Shown: positions 1 through 8,604 of the stretch, one piece after another | How positions within the stretch are numbered: position 1 is the stretch's first letter | How the letters are laid out: every line of letters begins with the position of its first letter | Source of the DNA: Alphaproteobacteria bacterium | Lineage (GTDB): Bacteria > Pseudomonadota > Alphaproteobacteria > Micropepsales > Micropepsaceae | Assembly (NCBI GenBank): GCA_018971835.1 | Contig: JAGWZW010000037.1 | Coordinates: 1-34,774 of the forward strand | DNA: 34,774 nt | Direction of reading: 5' to 3' | Notes under the pieces: model-generated | Told to the model about the DNA's origin: nothing | What the model saw: the letters and a program-made list of their open reading frames with translations, nothing else | Databases searched by the model: none | Translations under genes and position numbers: made by a program

Positions 1-2
1 GC

Positions 3-2243
3 TATATTCAGGATCTCGAAGTGCCCGGAGCGCTGCATGGCAAGATTCTGCGCTCGACACAGGTTCACGCGCGTATCGTCTCCATTGATACCAGCGCCGC
101 CAAGGCGCTGCCCGGCGTCCATGCGGTGATCACGGCCGCCGATGTACCCTGGCAGCGGCCGATCGGGGTGGGCAAGGATCATTTGCCGCTCAAGACCGAT
201 CGGGTGCGCAGCCTGCGCGACGAGATTGCGGCGGTGGCCGCCGACAACGAAGCGATCGCCGAAGCCGCGCTCAAGCTGATCAAGGTCGAATACGAACCGC
301 TTCCCGTACTCGCCGACTACGAAGCCGCCATGAAGCCCGACGCGCCGCTGTTGCACGAGGGGCGCGCCGGCAATGTGGCGATGACTTTCGATTATGCGCA
401 GGGCGATGTGGCCGAGGGTGAAGCGCAATCCGACGTGATTATCGAAGACGTGTTCCGGCTGCATTACGTGACGCATTGCTGCATGGGTGTCTCCGGCGTC
501 ATCGCCGAATTCGATCCGGGCGGCAATCTGCTGCTCTATTCGAACACGCAGGTGCCGTTTTTGCACAAGCGCGAGTTTGCCGAGTTGCTCGATATCGATC
601 CGGCGCGAATCCGCATTATCCAGCCGCCCATCGGCGGCGGCTTCGGCTCCAAGCTCGATATCTATCCGTTCGAACCGATTGCGATCTTCCTGGCGAAGAT
701 CACGGGGCGCCCGGTCAAGCTGGTCTTCACGCGCGAGGAAGAATTTCTGGCCTCGCCGACGCGCCAGCCGGTACTGGCGAAGCTGCGCTCGGGCTGCAAG
801 AAGGACGGCACGCTCACCTTCCGCTCCTTTGAGACGGTGCATGACAACGGCGCCTACACGTCGTGGGGCGCCACGACGCCATTCGTCATGATGCAGACGA
901 TCTCCTCGCTGTATCGGGTTCCGCACTGCAACTATCGAACGAAGGCCATTTACACCAATAATCCCTATGCAGGCTCCTTCCGAGGCTATGGCAATCTGCA
1001 GGCAACCTTCGCCGTCGAAGCGCATATGGACAAGCTGGCCGAGGCGATCGGCATGGATGGGTTAAGTTTCCGCCTGAAAAATGCCCAAGAGCCCGGCGAG
1101 GTCACGCCCCAGGGGATGCACTTCAAAAGCTGTGGCTTCAAGGAATGCCTGGAAGCGGCAGCGGAGCGTAGTCACTTCCTCGTGAAACAGGCAGCGAACA
1201 AATCGCTCTGGAGCGATCCGAATCCTGTGAAGCGCGGCGTTGGCATAGCGTCCATGCTCCATGTCGGCGGCGGCGCCAAGATCTATCCGTCCGACGGCTG
1301 CGGCACCATTCTCAAGATTGATGATTTCGCGCATGTTACGCTGATCACCGGCGCCTCGGAAATCGGGCAGGGATCGGAAACAGTGCTGGCGCAACTGGTC
1401 TGCGAGGAGCTGGGTCTGCCGCTGTCGGCGGTCTCGGTCGTCAACAACGATACCGACATCACGCCCTGGGACGTGGGCGTGCATGCCTCACGCACCACGT
1501 TCATCGCCGGCAACTCCGCGATCGGCGCGGCGCGCAAGGCGAAAGCGAAGATTCTGGCAGCGGCTGCGGCAAAGGAGGGCTATGCCGACGGTTCCCTGGA
1601 CATGCGTGGCGGATATGTCATCCGCAAGGACAGCGGCGAGCGGCTATTCGATCTCGCGAAATTCCTGCGCATGCTGCATTTTTCGGATCGCGCCGAGCTG
1701 GTCATGACCACCTTCTATTACGAGCCGCCCAGCCGCCATCAGGACAAACAGTACAAGGGCGATGTTTCGGCGGCCTATGCCTGGGCGACGCAGGTTTGCG
1801 AAGTGGAAGTGGATACGCAGACCGGTATCGTGCGCCTGCTGAAGGTAACCGGCGCGCATGACGTCGGCCGGGTGCTGAATCGCCTGGGGATCGAGGGCCA
1901 GATCGAAGGCGGGATTGTCATGGGGCAGGGCTATGCCATCACCGAAAACCTGATGGTCGAGAACGGCGTGGTGCGAAACCCGAACTTCCGCGATTACAAG
2001 CTGGTGACGGCGCCCGAGATTCCCGAAATGGATATCACGTTCATCGAAACGATGGATGGCGAAGGGCCGATGGGCGCCAAAGGTGTGGGCGAAGCGCCGG
2101 CGATCTGCATTGCCGGCGCGGTGGCCAATGCGATCTATAACGCCACCGGTACGCGCATCTATGCGTTGCCGTTTACGCCGGAAAACGTCTATCGCGCGTT
2201 GCACGGTGCAGTCGAGGCGCCGGTCTGGAGCGCCAAGGCGTGA
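3..2243 (+). CDS. Xanthine dehydrogenase-family molybdenum hydroxylase, large (Moco-binding) subunit; 5' truncated by window edge
   Basis: The reading frame is open from the first complete codon (position 3), and the residues before the GTG at 21 (YIQDLE) continue the family's N-terminal pattern, so the real start lies upstream of the window. About 746 residues are visible. Family motifs in order: LPGV-type segment near 108, the Moco-binding GGGFGSK near 630-650, FRGYGN near 978, [11 protein letters not shown] near 1351, and KGVGEAP near 2080, whose glutamate codon (2091-2093) matches the catalytic Glu of xanthine dehydrogenases. The stretch [16 protein letters not shown] recalls the alpha subunit of 4-hydroxybenzoyl-CoA reductase, but a heterocycle or aldehyde hydroxylase is equally possible. 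The small Fe-S and FAD subunits are not visible and may lie upstream. The stop overlaps the GTG of the next gene by 4 bases, implying translational coupling. The family is certain; the substrate is not. Confidence 0.93.
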   Translation, partial: YIQDLEVPGALHGKILRSTQVHARIVSIDTSAAKALPGVHAVITAADVPWQRPIGVGKDHLPLKTDRVRSLRDEIAAVAADNEAIAEAALKLIKVEYEPLPVLADYEAAMKPDAPLLHEGRAGNVAMTFDYAQGDVAEGEAQSDVIIEDVFRLHYVTHCCMGVSGVIAEFDPGGNLLLYSNTQVPFLHKREFAELLDIDPARIRIIQPPIGGGFGSKLDIYPFEPIAIFLAKITGRPVKLVFTREEEFLASPTRQPVLAKLRSGCKKDGTLTFRSFETVHDNGAYTSWGATTPFVMMQTISSLYRVPHCNYRTKAIYTNNPYAGSFRGYGNLQATFAVEAHMDKLAEAIGMDGLSFRLKNAQEPGEVTPQGMHFKSCGFKECLEAAAERSHFLVKQAANKSLWSDPNPVKRGVGIASMLHVGGGAKIYPSDGCGTILKIDDFAHVTLITGASEIGQGSETVLAQLVCEELGLPLSAVSVVNNDTDITPWDVGVHASRTTFIAGNSAIGAARKAKAKILAAAAAKEGYADGSLDMRGGYVIRKDSGERLFDLAKFLRMLHFSDRAELVMTTFYYEPPSRHQDKQYKGDVSAAYAWATQVCEVEVDTQTGIVRLLKVTGAHDVGRVLNRLGIEGQIEGGIVMGQGYAITENLMVENGVVRNPNFRDYKLVTAPEIPEMDITFIETMDGEGPMGAKGVGEAPAICIAGAVANAIYNATGTRIYALPFTPENVYRALHGAVEAPVWSAKA

Positions 2244-3433
2244 AAAAGCGCACGGTGCTAAGCCTCGAACAGGCGCTCTCCATGCCTTACGCGACGCTGC
2301 GCTTTGTGCAGCTGGGCTGGCGCGTCATCCGGATCGAGGCGCTTGGCTCGGGCAAGGGGCTGCCGGGCGATCCGAACCGCTATATCGGAAGCCGTGTCGT
2401 CGATGACGACCGCCGGAGCTACTACGTCGCGCCCAATGTGGGCAAGGAAGCGATCGCGCTGAACCTCAAGGGCCGCGAGGGGCAGGATGTGCTCAAGCGC
2501 CTGCTGCGCGAGCTGGATGTGGATGTGTTCTGCTGCAACACGATGCCTGAGCGTTATGTGCCGCTCGGCATCGATTACGCGACGCTCTGCGCAGTGAAGC
2601 CGGACTTGATCTGGGCCGGCATCTCGGCGCTTGGGCCGGATTATCCCGAAGTGCCCGGTTACGACCCGGTAATCCAGGCAATGGCCGGTTATGTCGAACT
2701 AACCGGAGATCCGAACGGCATGCCGATGCTGTGCGGCGTGCCGGTGATCGACCTGAAGGCGGGCGACGAAGTCTATGCCAATGTAATGCTGGCGCTCGCC
2801 GAGCGCGCGGAAACCGGACGCGGACGGGAGATCCACGTTTCCATGTTGCAGGCGGCGGCATCGTGGCTCATCACCACCCTGCCTTTGCTGGATTTCAATT
2901 GCGAACCGTGGGAGGTCACGCGAGCAGGCAATGAGCATCGTAAATTCGTGCCCACCAATGTCTATTCGGCAAGGGACGGATTCTTCTACATGGCGATTGG
3001 CAGCGACGTGCAGTGGCGGCGCTTGACGGCGCTGCCGCGTTTCGCGTCGCTGGGCACGGATCTGCGGCTGACCAATGAAGGGCGTATCTGCGATCGCGCA
3101 AATCTGCGCCGCGATATCGGGGCGATAACGGCGGACTTGAGTATGGTGGAGATTACGCAGGATCTGCGCGCCGCGGCGATCCCCCATGCGCGGATCAACA
3201 GCGTGGCCGAGGTGGGCGCCCTGGACGCGCTACGCGAGCACCTGACCATCACACATACACCGGACGGACAACGGGTCCGCATGCAGCCGATGGCCGTTGA
3301 TCTTCCGGGCGTAACGCGGGAATTCCCGTTCCCGCCGAAATATGGCGAGCAGACGCGCCCGCTGCTGCATGAGGCCGGTTTTTCCGAAACGGAATGCAGC
3401 GCGCTGGCTGCGGCGGGAGTCATACCGGATTGA
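2240..3433 (+). CDS. Family III (CaiB/BaiF-type) CoA-transferase
   Basis: The protein has 397 residues, the usual length for family III CoA-transferases, which move CoA between organic acids through an aspartyl-CoA thioester intermediate. The N-terminal LGWRVIRIE, the [10 protein letters not shown] segment (about 141-150) and [14 protein letters not shown] (near 190) are typical. Asp171 in [10 protein letters not shown] aligns by eye with the catalytic aspartate (Asp169 of formyl-CoA transferase). The start is a GTG whose last bases form the TGA of the upstream Mo-hydroxylase gene, and its own TGA overlaps the TTG of the next gene, so all three look co-translated. It could activate an aromatic or alicyclic acid for the neighbouring CoA-dependent catabolic genes. 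The actual donor and acceptor cannot be read from the sequence. Confidence 0.92.
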   Translation: MKKRTVLSLEQALSMPYATLRFVQLGWRVIRIEALGSGKGLPGDPNRYIGSRVVDDDRRSYYVAPNVGKEAIALNLKGREGQDVLKRLLRELDVDVFCCNTMPERYVPLGIDYATLCAVKPDLIWAGISALGPDYPEVPGYDPVIQAMAGYVELTGDPNGMPMLCGVPVIDLKAGDEVYANVMLALAERAETGRGREIHVSMLQAAASWLITTLPLLDFNCEPWEVTRAGNEHRKFVPTNVYSARDGFFYMAIGSDVQWRRLTALPRFASLGTDLRLTNEGRICDRANLRRDIGAITADLSMVEITQDLRAAAIPHARINSVAEVGALDALREHLTITHTPDGQRVRMQPMAVDLPGVTREFPFPPKYGEQTRPLLHEAGFSETECSALAAAGVIPD

Positions 3434-4632
3434 GTAAGGCCGCCATCTGGTCCAGTGGCTTCCGGCCGTTCTTCCTGGCGGCCGCGTCCTATGGACCGCT
3501 GCTGCTCTGTCTGTGGTTCGGTGCGCGCAGCGGCTGGTGGATGGTGCCGGACGGGGGGCTTGGGCTCCCGATGCTGCATGCGCATGAGCTGCTCTTCGGC
3601 TTTGCTGCGGCGTTGGTCTGTGGCGTGCTCACCACAGCCTTGCCGAGTTGGACGGGCGCGACCGAATTGCGCGGGCGGCCTCTGGTGGTCCTTGCTGCGC
3701 TGTGGTTTGCAGGACGGCTGGCGATGTATGTCGCGGGCTGGCTCCCCCAGCTGTTGGTGGCCGTGCTGGATTGCGCGCTGCTGCCTGCCTTGTGCGTCAT
3801 GCTGCTGCTGACCATTGGCGCGTCGCGGCGGCGGCTGTTCTGGTGGACGTTGCCGCCGCTGGCTGGGTTTGCGGCGGCAAATATCGTGTTTCATGTCGCA
3901 ATCCTGAGAGGCAACAGCGGCGGGGCGCAATGGGCGCTGATGCTGGGCGTCGATATGCTGGCCTTTCTATTTGTGCTTTATGCCGGTTTGTTCGTCCCGG
4001 CCTTCACGCGCCGGTGGCTGCGCGCGCGCGGCGAGAAATCCGCAGCGATCCTGATGCCGCTGGAATATGCCACGGCCGCGGTGATGGTGGTCTTTGCCGG
4101 GGCCGATCTGTTCGGCGCGCCAAGGGCCTGGATGGCGGCAGTGGCGCTTGCAGCCGCCGCGATACATGCGTGGCGTTTTGCGCGTTGGCGGGGGTGGCGC
4201 GTGCTCGGTGAACCGCTGTTATGGTGCGTGCATCTGGGATATCTGTGGCTGATCGTAGCGTTTCTGCTGCGCGCGGGCGCGGCGCTGTTTTCGGGCGTGC
4301 CTCGGGATGCCTGGATTCACGCATTTACCATTGGCGCGTATAGCACGCTGAAAATCGGCTTGATGACGCGTGTGGCCTTGCGGCATACGGGCCGCCCGCT
4401 GAAAGCCTCGGTCGCAGTGCAGGTCGCTTTCATCATGATGTCCGCGGCCGCATTGTTGCGGCTCATATTCGCGCTGCACGGTCTGGATCAGCGGGCTTTG
4501 GACGCGGCCGCGCTGCTCTGGGCTTCCGCGTTTGTCATCTATCTCGTGATTCATGGCCCAATGCTGTTGCGATCGAGCCTGCCGCGTCCTTCCACGCAAA
4601 GTCTGCGTGCCTTGTCATTCGGTGCCGAATGA
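3430..4632 (+). CDS. NnrS-family multi-spanning membrane protein
   Basis: The protein has about 400 residues, almost wholly hydrophobic, with roughly a dozen membrane segments. The opening [10 protein letters not shown], the [16 protein letters not shown] segment (His50 and His52) followed by TTALPSWTG, and the late [12 protein letters not shown] match the conserved blocks of NnrS. NnrS is a haem/copper inner-membrane protein linked to protection from nitric oxide stress. I chose the TTG at 3430 because it overlaps the TGA of the CoA-transferase gene (TTGA) and starts just before the conserved block; an ATG at 3394 would add 12 residues inside the upstream gene. Its place in an operon with a Mo-hydroxylase and a CoA-transferase is unusual for a nitrosative-stress gene. 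The family call is firm; the role here is open. Confidence 0.88.
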   Translation: MSKAAIWSSGFRPFFLAAASYGPLLLCLWFGARSGWWMVPDGGLGLPMLHAHELLFGFAAALVCGVLTTALPSWTGATELRGRPLVVLAALWFAGRLAMYVAGWLPQLLVAVLDCALLPALCVMLLLTIGASRRRLFWWTLPPLAGFAAANIVFHVAILRGNSGGAQWALMLGVDMLAFLFVLYAGLFVPAFTRRWLRARGEKSAAILMPLEYATAAVMVVFAGADLFGAPRAWMAAVALAAAAIHAWRFARWRGWRVLGEPLLWCVHLGYLWLIVAFLLRAGAALFSGVPRDAWIHAFTIGAYSTLKIGLMTRVALRHTGRPLKASVAVQVAFIMMSAAALLRLIFALHGLDQRALDAAALLWASAFVIYLVIHGPMLLRSSLPRPSTQSLRALSFGAE

Positions 4633-4988
4633 CGCGGATTCGAATGTGCGATGCGCGACGAGGCGCAGCGCGCATAACTGTTGCTGCAAATATCTTTGAT
4701 TGCCGTATCGCGAAGAACCGGTAATTCGGGTTTCCGCGATTGTTTCGCAATCAGTAGTTGGCTGTTTAGCCGCCAACTTCGCGGGATCAGACTGAACAAT
4801 ACTGCCTTGGGCAGTGGCTATTGTTGTGCCGCCGGTAATGGAACCGATTTTGCCCGGCAGCCGCACAACATAATTTCAAACGGCGGCGCGAAAGCGCCTG
4901 GCTGAGATGTTTTTCACTTGAAATATTTTCATATGAATATAATTTTCGTTTGAGGGAGACTGGATTCGTCAAACCGACGGAGGGGGCA
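4633..4988. other. Gene-free, AT-richer intergenic region with three hairpins
   Basis: This 356-base stretch between the NnrS-like gene and the receptor gene has visibly lower G+C than its neighbours and no ORF I can recognise. Three inverted repeats follow one another: 4707-4740 (ATCGCG with CGCGAT, and AACC with GGTT inside), 4756-4778 (AGTTGGC with GCCAACT, 9-base loop) and 4801-4815 (ACTGCC with GGCAGT, 3-base loop). None has a clear T-run, so they are not standard terminators. The downstream end holds a palindrome and promoter-like boxes, listed separately. The region could hold a small RNA, an extended regulatory zone or the remains of a lost gene. Confidence 0.5.
4918..4943 (+). promoter_or_regulatory. 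Candidate promoter with overlapping 18-base palindromic operator
   Basis: TTGAAA (4918-4923) and TATAAT (4938-4943) resemble -35 and -10 boxes, but the 14-base spacer is short, so the -35 assignment is weak. The sequence TATTTTCATATGAATATA (4924-4941) is an 18-base palindrome with one mismatched pair around a perfect 10-base core (TTCATATGAA). It covers the spacer and most of the -10 box. A dimeric repressor bound here would block transcription of the receptor gene. A MarR-family protein encoded at 11664 is one candidate ligand. No second copy was found by eye in the window. Confidence 0.4.
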
Positions 4989-7301
4989 GTGCTTAATTTC
5001 AAGAAACATGTGTTGACAGGATCGGCAGCGCTTCTGCTGCTGACTGCGGCAGGAGCGGGGCAAGCGATTGGCCAGGGCGCCGGTGCGGCGCCGGCCCAGC
5101 GCAGCAGCGCGAACGCCGATCAGGGGAAATTGGAAGAGGTGATCGTCACCGCTGAAAAGCGTAGCGAGAATCTGCAATCCGTGCCGTTCAGCATCACGTC
5201 ATTGACGTCGCGGACACTGGTGACGCAGGGCATTACCAGCTTCGTCGACTATGGCACCAAGGTGCCGAACCTGGCCTTCGCGAACACGGGTGACGGTATC
5301 GCGCAGGCGCGAACGATATCGATCCGCGGCATTTCGGGCGATAACACCACCGGCTTCTATATCGACAATACGCCGGTTCCCGATTCCGTCGATCCGCGCA
5401 TCATCGACATCGACCACATCGAAGTGCTGCGCGGGCCACAGGGCACGCTCTACGGCGCCCGCTCGATGGGCGGCACGGTCCGCGTCATCACCAAGCAGCC
5501 CAATGCAGACGATATGTCGGGGAGCCTGGATGCGAACCTGTCCACCACCCATCTGGGCGGAACCAACTATTCGCTCAACGGCGTCTGGAATGCGCCGCTG
5601 GTGGCGGACAAGCTGGGCCTGCGTATCGTGGGGCTCTACGATTTCGAGTCGGGCTTCATGCGCCGCTCCTATCCGGATCCGACCAATCCGGCGGTGACCG
5701 ACGTCAGCAATCCTGAAGGTGACACCAGAACCTATGGCGGCAGCATTTCCATGCTGTTCAACGTCAACAGTCACTTCTCGATTTCGCCGCGCATCATGTA
5801 TCAGAAGGAGAGTTATAACGGCTTCCCGCTCGCGGACGGCGTGCTCAACGCGAACAACCAGTTCGAGCCGCTGACGGATGCCAGCCTGACGCACAAGGAA
5901 GTCATCAACGATCCGCAGTTCGGGACGACGCACTGGACGTTGTACAGCTTCGATATGAAGTACAATACCAGCTTCGGCGCCTTCACCTCGTCAACCTCCT
6001 ATTTCGACCGCTATATCAACGAAACCGGCAGCGAGGCGAACTTCATCACTTGGCTGGCACAGAATGCGCTGGGCGATCCGACCTACCAGCCGGTTCACTC
6101 CCCGATCACGGAAATGCGCAAGTTCAACCGCTTCGTCCAGGAATTCCGCTTCATTTCCGATTTTTCGGGGCCGTTCCAGTTCACCGGCGGCCTGTACTAC
6201 GCCGAGACGCATGAATGGCGCATCTACCCGCCGGCCTATGTCTCCAATCTCAGCGCGTCCACCGGCATTCCGGGCGCCGATTTCATTTTTGCTGATGATG
6301 AGCGCGACGCTATCAAGGAGCCGGCGGTTTATGGCGAGGGCTCCTATCAGGTCACGGACAAGCTGAAGGCGACGGTCGGCCTGCGCTGGTATTCCATCAA
6401 GTATGATTTCCTCCGGGGATACCAGAACGGCTTTGCCGCCAACGGCATGACCGATCCGCCGCCGGCCTCGGAAACCGAAACCGGTTACACGCCGAAATTC
6501 AACCTGCAATATCAGATCACGTCGAACGACATGGTCTATGGCACGATCTCCAAGGGCTTCCGGCCGGGTGGCGAAGTGGCGCCGGTGCCGGCGGGGCTTG
6601 GCTGCGCGGCCAACCTGGCGTCGCTCGGGCTGACCGAGGCGGACACCGCACATTACGGCTCGGACAGCATCTGGAACTACGAAGTCGGCGCCAAGACCGG
6701 CTGGTTCAACAACCGTCTGACCGTTGATAGTTCATTGTTCTGGATCGACTGGAACAACATCCAGCAGCAGATCCTGCTGGCTTGCGGCTTCCAGTTCCGC
6801 GCCAATGCCGGCGCAGCGGTGAGCCGTGGCGCCGAACTCGAAGTGCATGCCCTGCCGGTGGATGGCCTGCAGCTGGACTTCGGCCTCGGCTATCAGGACG
6901 CCCATATCACCAAGGCCAGCGCCGGTTCTCCGCAAAAGGTCGGTGACCGGGTGTTCCAGACACCGAATTGGACGGTGTCGGGCTCGGCAACCTATACCGT
7001 GCCGCTGACGAGCAAATACGACATGATCGTCAACGCCACCTATAGCTATGTCGGCAACAGCACCAGCGCCAACAATGATCCCTTCAATCCGCGCGTCCGC
7101 CCGGCCTATACGCTGGTTGGTACCCGGCTCGGGATCGAGTGGGACAGCTACTCGCTGACGCTGTTCGGCAAGAACCTGACCAACGAGCATGCCAACTTCG
7201 CGGATTATCGCGACATCGCGGCTGAAACGCCCGGCCAGCCGTTGGTTGTAACCAACCAGCCGCGCACCTTCGGCGTCGAGTTCCGCGATGATTTCGACTA
7301 G
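4989..7301 (+). CDS. TonB-dependent outer-membrane receptor (first)
   Basis: The protein has about 770 residues. I chose the GTG at 4989 because GGAGG at 4979-4983 is well spaced before it and the product begins with a clean signal peptide (MLNFKKHVLTG, then a leucine/alanine core). The upstream in-frame TTG at 4950 has no support. A TonB box (EEVIVTAEKRSE) follows, then a plug domain with IRGISG and the VLRGPQGTLYGA segment, and a beta-barrel with many aromatic-rich alternating stretches. The C-terminal EFRDDFD ends one residue beyond the usual terminal Phe. The type (EEVIVTA box, SVPFSI) is common in sphingomonads and caulobacters, where such receptors import plant-derived or aromatic nutrients as well as siderophores. 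It lies upstream of an exported hydrolase and the catabolic operon. The ligand is unknown. Confidence 0.93.
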   Translation: MLNFKKHVLTGSAALLLLTAAGAGQAIGQGAGAAPAQRSSANADQGKLEEVIVTAEKRSENLQSVPFSITSLTSRTLVTQGITSFVDYGTKVPNLAFANTGDGIAQARTISIRGISGDNTTGFYIDNTPVPDSVDPRIIDIDHIEVLRGPQGTLYGARSMGGTVRVITKQPNADDMSGSLDANLSTTHLGGTNYSLNGVWNAPLVADKLGLRIVGLYDFESGFMRRSYPDPTNPAVTDVSNPEGDTRTYGGSISMLFNVNSHFSISPRIMYQKESYNGFPLADGVLNANNQFEPLTDASLTHKEVINDPQFGTTHWTLYSFDMKYNTSFGAFTSSTSYFDRYINETGSEANFITWLAQNALGDPTYQPVHSPITEMRKFNRFVQEFRFISDFSGPFQFTGGLYYAETHEWRIYPPAYVSNLSASTGIPGADFIFADDERDAIKEPAVYGEGSYQVTDKLKATVGLRWYSIKYDFLRGYQNGFAANGMTDPPPASETETGYTPKFNLQYQITSNDMVYGTISKGFRPGGEVAPVPAGLGCAANLASLGLTEADTAHYGSDSIWNYEVGAKTGWFNNRLTVDSSLFWIDWNNIQQQILLACGFQFRANAGAAVSRGAELEVHALPVDGLQLDFGLGYQDAHITKASAGSPQKVGDRVFQTPNWTVSGSATYTVPLTSKYDMIVNATYSYVGNSTSANNDPFNPRVRPAYTLVGTRLGIEWDSYSLTLFGKNLTNEHANFADYRDIAAETPGQPLVVTNQPRTFGVEFRDDFD

Positions 7302-7342
7302 GTATGCCAAGCCATCCTGCGTTGGATGAACGGTAGCCGTCA

Positions 7343-7377
7343 CAGCCCTTCGATCCTTGCGATCGGAGGGCTGCTGC
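7343..7377 (+). terminator. Probable intrinsic terminator after the first receptor gene
   Basis: CAGCCCTTCGATC (7343-7355) pairs with GATCGGAGGGCTG (7361-7373) across a 5-base loop. This is a 13-base stem with a single T-G wobble, followed by a poor T tract (CTGCGTTT). It lies about 40 bases after the receptor stop, which is a typical position. The weak T tract makes termination efficiency uncertain. Confidence 0.6.
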
Positions 7378-7479
7378 GTTTGCGGCGCGTGACACGAAGG
7401 CGCTAGGATGAGCCGCCCGGAACGCGCCCGGAAATACCACGTCACGCCGTTGCCGTCGGCGCAGGCTACAGGGGGGATC

Positions 7480-8490
7480 ATGCTCGGTCGTCGCACATTC
7501 CTGACAGGCGCTGCTGCCGCGGCCAGTGTCGCCTCGACGTCTTTGACGCCCGCGGCCCGTGCCTCCGCAAAAACCTGCGCGCCGCCCTCGCTGCCGGCAC
7601 AGAAGCCGGGCGAGGTGCTGGACGGCGGCGCGCGCCTGATCCTCATTCCGGGCGGCTACAAGGTTTGGACCAAGCGCGTCGGACATAGCCCGGTCAAGGT
7701 GCTGCTGCTGCATGGCGGGCCAGGCTTCTGCCACGATTACTTCGAATGCTTCGAGGATTTCCTGCCGCAGGCCGGAATCGAATTCTACTATTACGATCAG
7801 CTCGGCTGCGGCTATTCCGATCATCCGAACGACGACAGCCTCTGGACGGTTGCCCGCTATGTCGAGGAAGTTGAAGCGGTGCGCAAGGGACTCGGCCTCG
7901 AGAATTTCATTCTCTATGGCCATTCCTGGGGCGGCATGCTGGCGATGGAATACGCCCTCAAATACCAGCAGAATTTGAGCCGGCTGGTGATCTCGGACAT
8001 GACTGCCAGCGTCGCGGCCTATGTCCAGTATGCTGCGGTGCTGCGCCGCCAGCTTTCTGCCGCCGATCAGGCCACGCTGGCGAAGTACGAGGCGCTGAAC
8101 CAGACCGACGCGCCCGCCTACCGGGCGGTGATGGACAAGGTCTATGCCGAGCATTTCCTGCGCCTCACGCCGTGGCCCGAGCCGGTCAGCCGGACCTTCG
8201 CGAAAATGAATACGCATATCTACAACGTCATGCAGGGCCCGAACGAGTTCGTGATCACGGGCAATTTCCGGCATTGGGATCGCTGGGCCGATCTGCCGAA
8301 GATCAAGACCCGCACGCTGGTCATGGGTGCCAAGTATGACGAGATGAGCCCGGACCAGATCCGCCGCGAGGGCCGGCTGATTCCGAACGCCAGCACCTGG
8401 ATCGGCGAACAGGGCAGTCACATGTGCATGTATGATGATCAGCGCGCCTATTTCATGCGCCTGCTACCGTTCCTGCTCAACGGCTGCTGA
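7480..8490 (+). CDS. Tat-exported alpha/beta hydrolase, proline iminopeptidase-like (S33 family)
   Basis: From ATG 7480 the product has 336 residues and begins MLGRRTFLTGAAAAAS, a twin-arginine (Tat) export signal, so the enzyme should act in the periplasm. The ATG follows a run of six G residues (7471-7476). An upstream in-frame ATG at 7408 would put a 24-residue extension before the Tat motif and is less likely. The fold markers are HGGPG (78-82), which forms the oxyanion region in proline iminopeptidases, the nucleophile elbow GHSWGG with Ser149, and later Asp287 and His314 as plausible triad members. S33 enzymes cleave N-terminal proline amides, but many homologues act on other amides or esters. 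It stands alone between a receptor gene and the aromatic-CoA operon, so it may trim a substrate captured by the receptor. That role is an inference. Confidence 0.88.
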   Translation: MLGRRTFLTGAAAAASVASTSLTPAARASAKTCAPPSLPAQKPGEVLDGGARLILIPGGYKVWTKRVGHSPVKVLLLHGGPGFCHDYFECFEDFLPQAGIEFYYYDQLGCGYSDHPNDDSLWTVARYVEEVEAVRKGLGLENFILYGHSWGGMLAMEYALKYQQNLSRLVISDMTASVAAYVQYAAVLRRQLSAADQATLAKYEALNQTDAPAYRAVMDKVYAEHFLRLTPWPEPVSRTFAKMNTHIYNVMQGPNEFVITGNFRHWDRWADLPKIKTRTLVMGAKYDEMSPDQIRREGRLIPNASTWIGEQGSHMCMYDDQRAYFMRLLPFLLNGC

Positions 8491-8537
8491 GCGGTTCGCG
8501 GGAATGGTCGCGCGTGGCGGCGCGAGCGATGCGCCGA

Positions 8538-8585
8538 TATAGTTTAGGCTTGAAGTAATTGCCGGCCTGTGCCAACACTTGGCCG
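8538..8585 (+). promoter_or_regulatory. Candidate promoter and operator for the aminobenzoyl-CoA operon
   Basis: The 114 bases before the monooxygenase gene contain a -10-like TATAGT (8538-8543); no good -35 box is visible. Just downstream lies an imperfect palindrome at 8563-8585, with outer arms CGGCC and GGCCG and inner GTG and CAC around CCAA. It sits about 20 bases upstream of the start codon, where a bound repressor could block elongation. The MarR-type regulator inside the operon (11664) is the natural candidate. Evidence is weak and by eye only. Confidence 0.28.
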
Positions 8586-8604
8586 ACCGTTCGGGAGACA
8601 GATC

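Noticed and set aside
4681..4905. A 74-codon ORF in the intergenic region before the first receptor gene
   Set aside because: It has no ribosome site, no recognisable domain and an odd composition, and it covers the hairpins. It is not supported as a gene.
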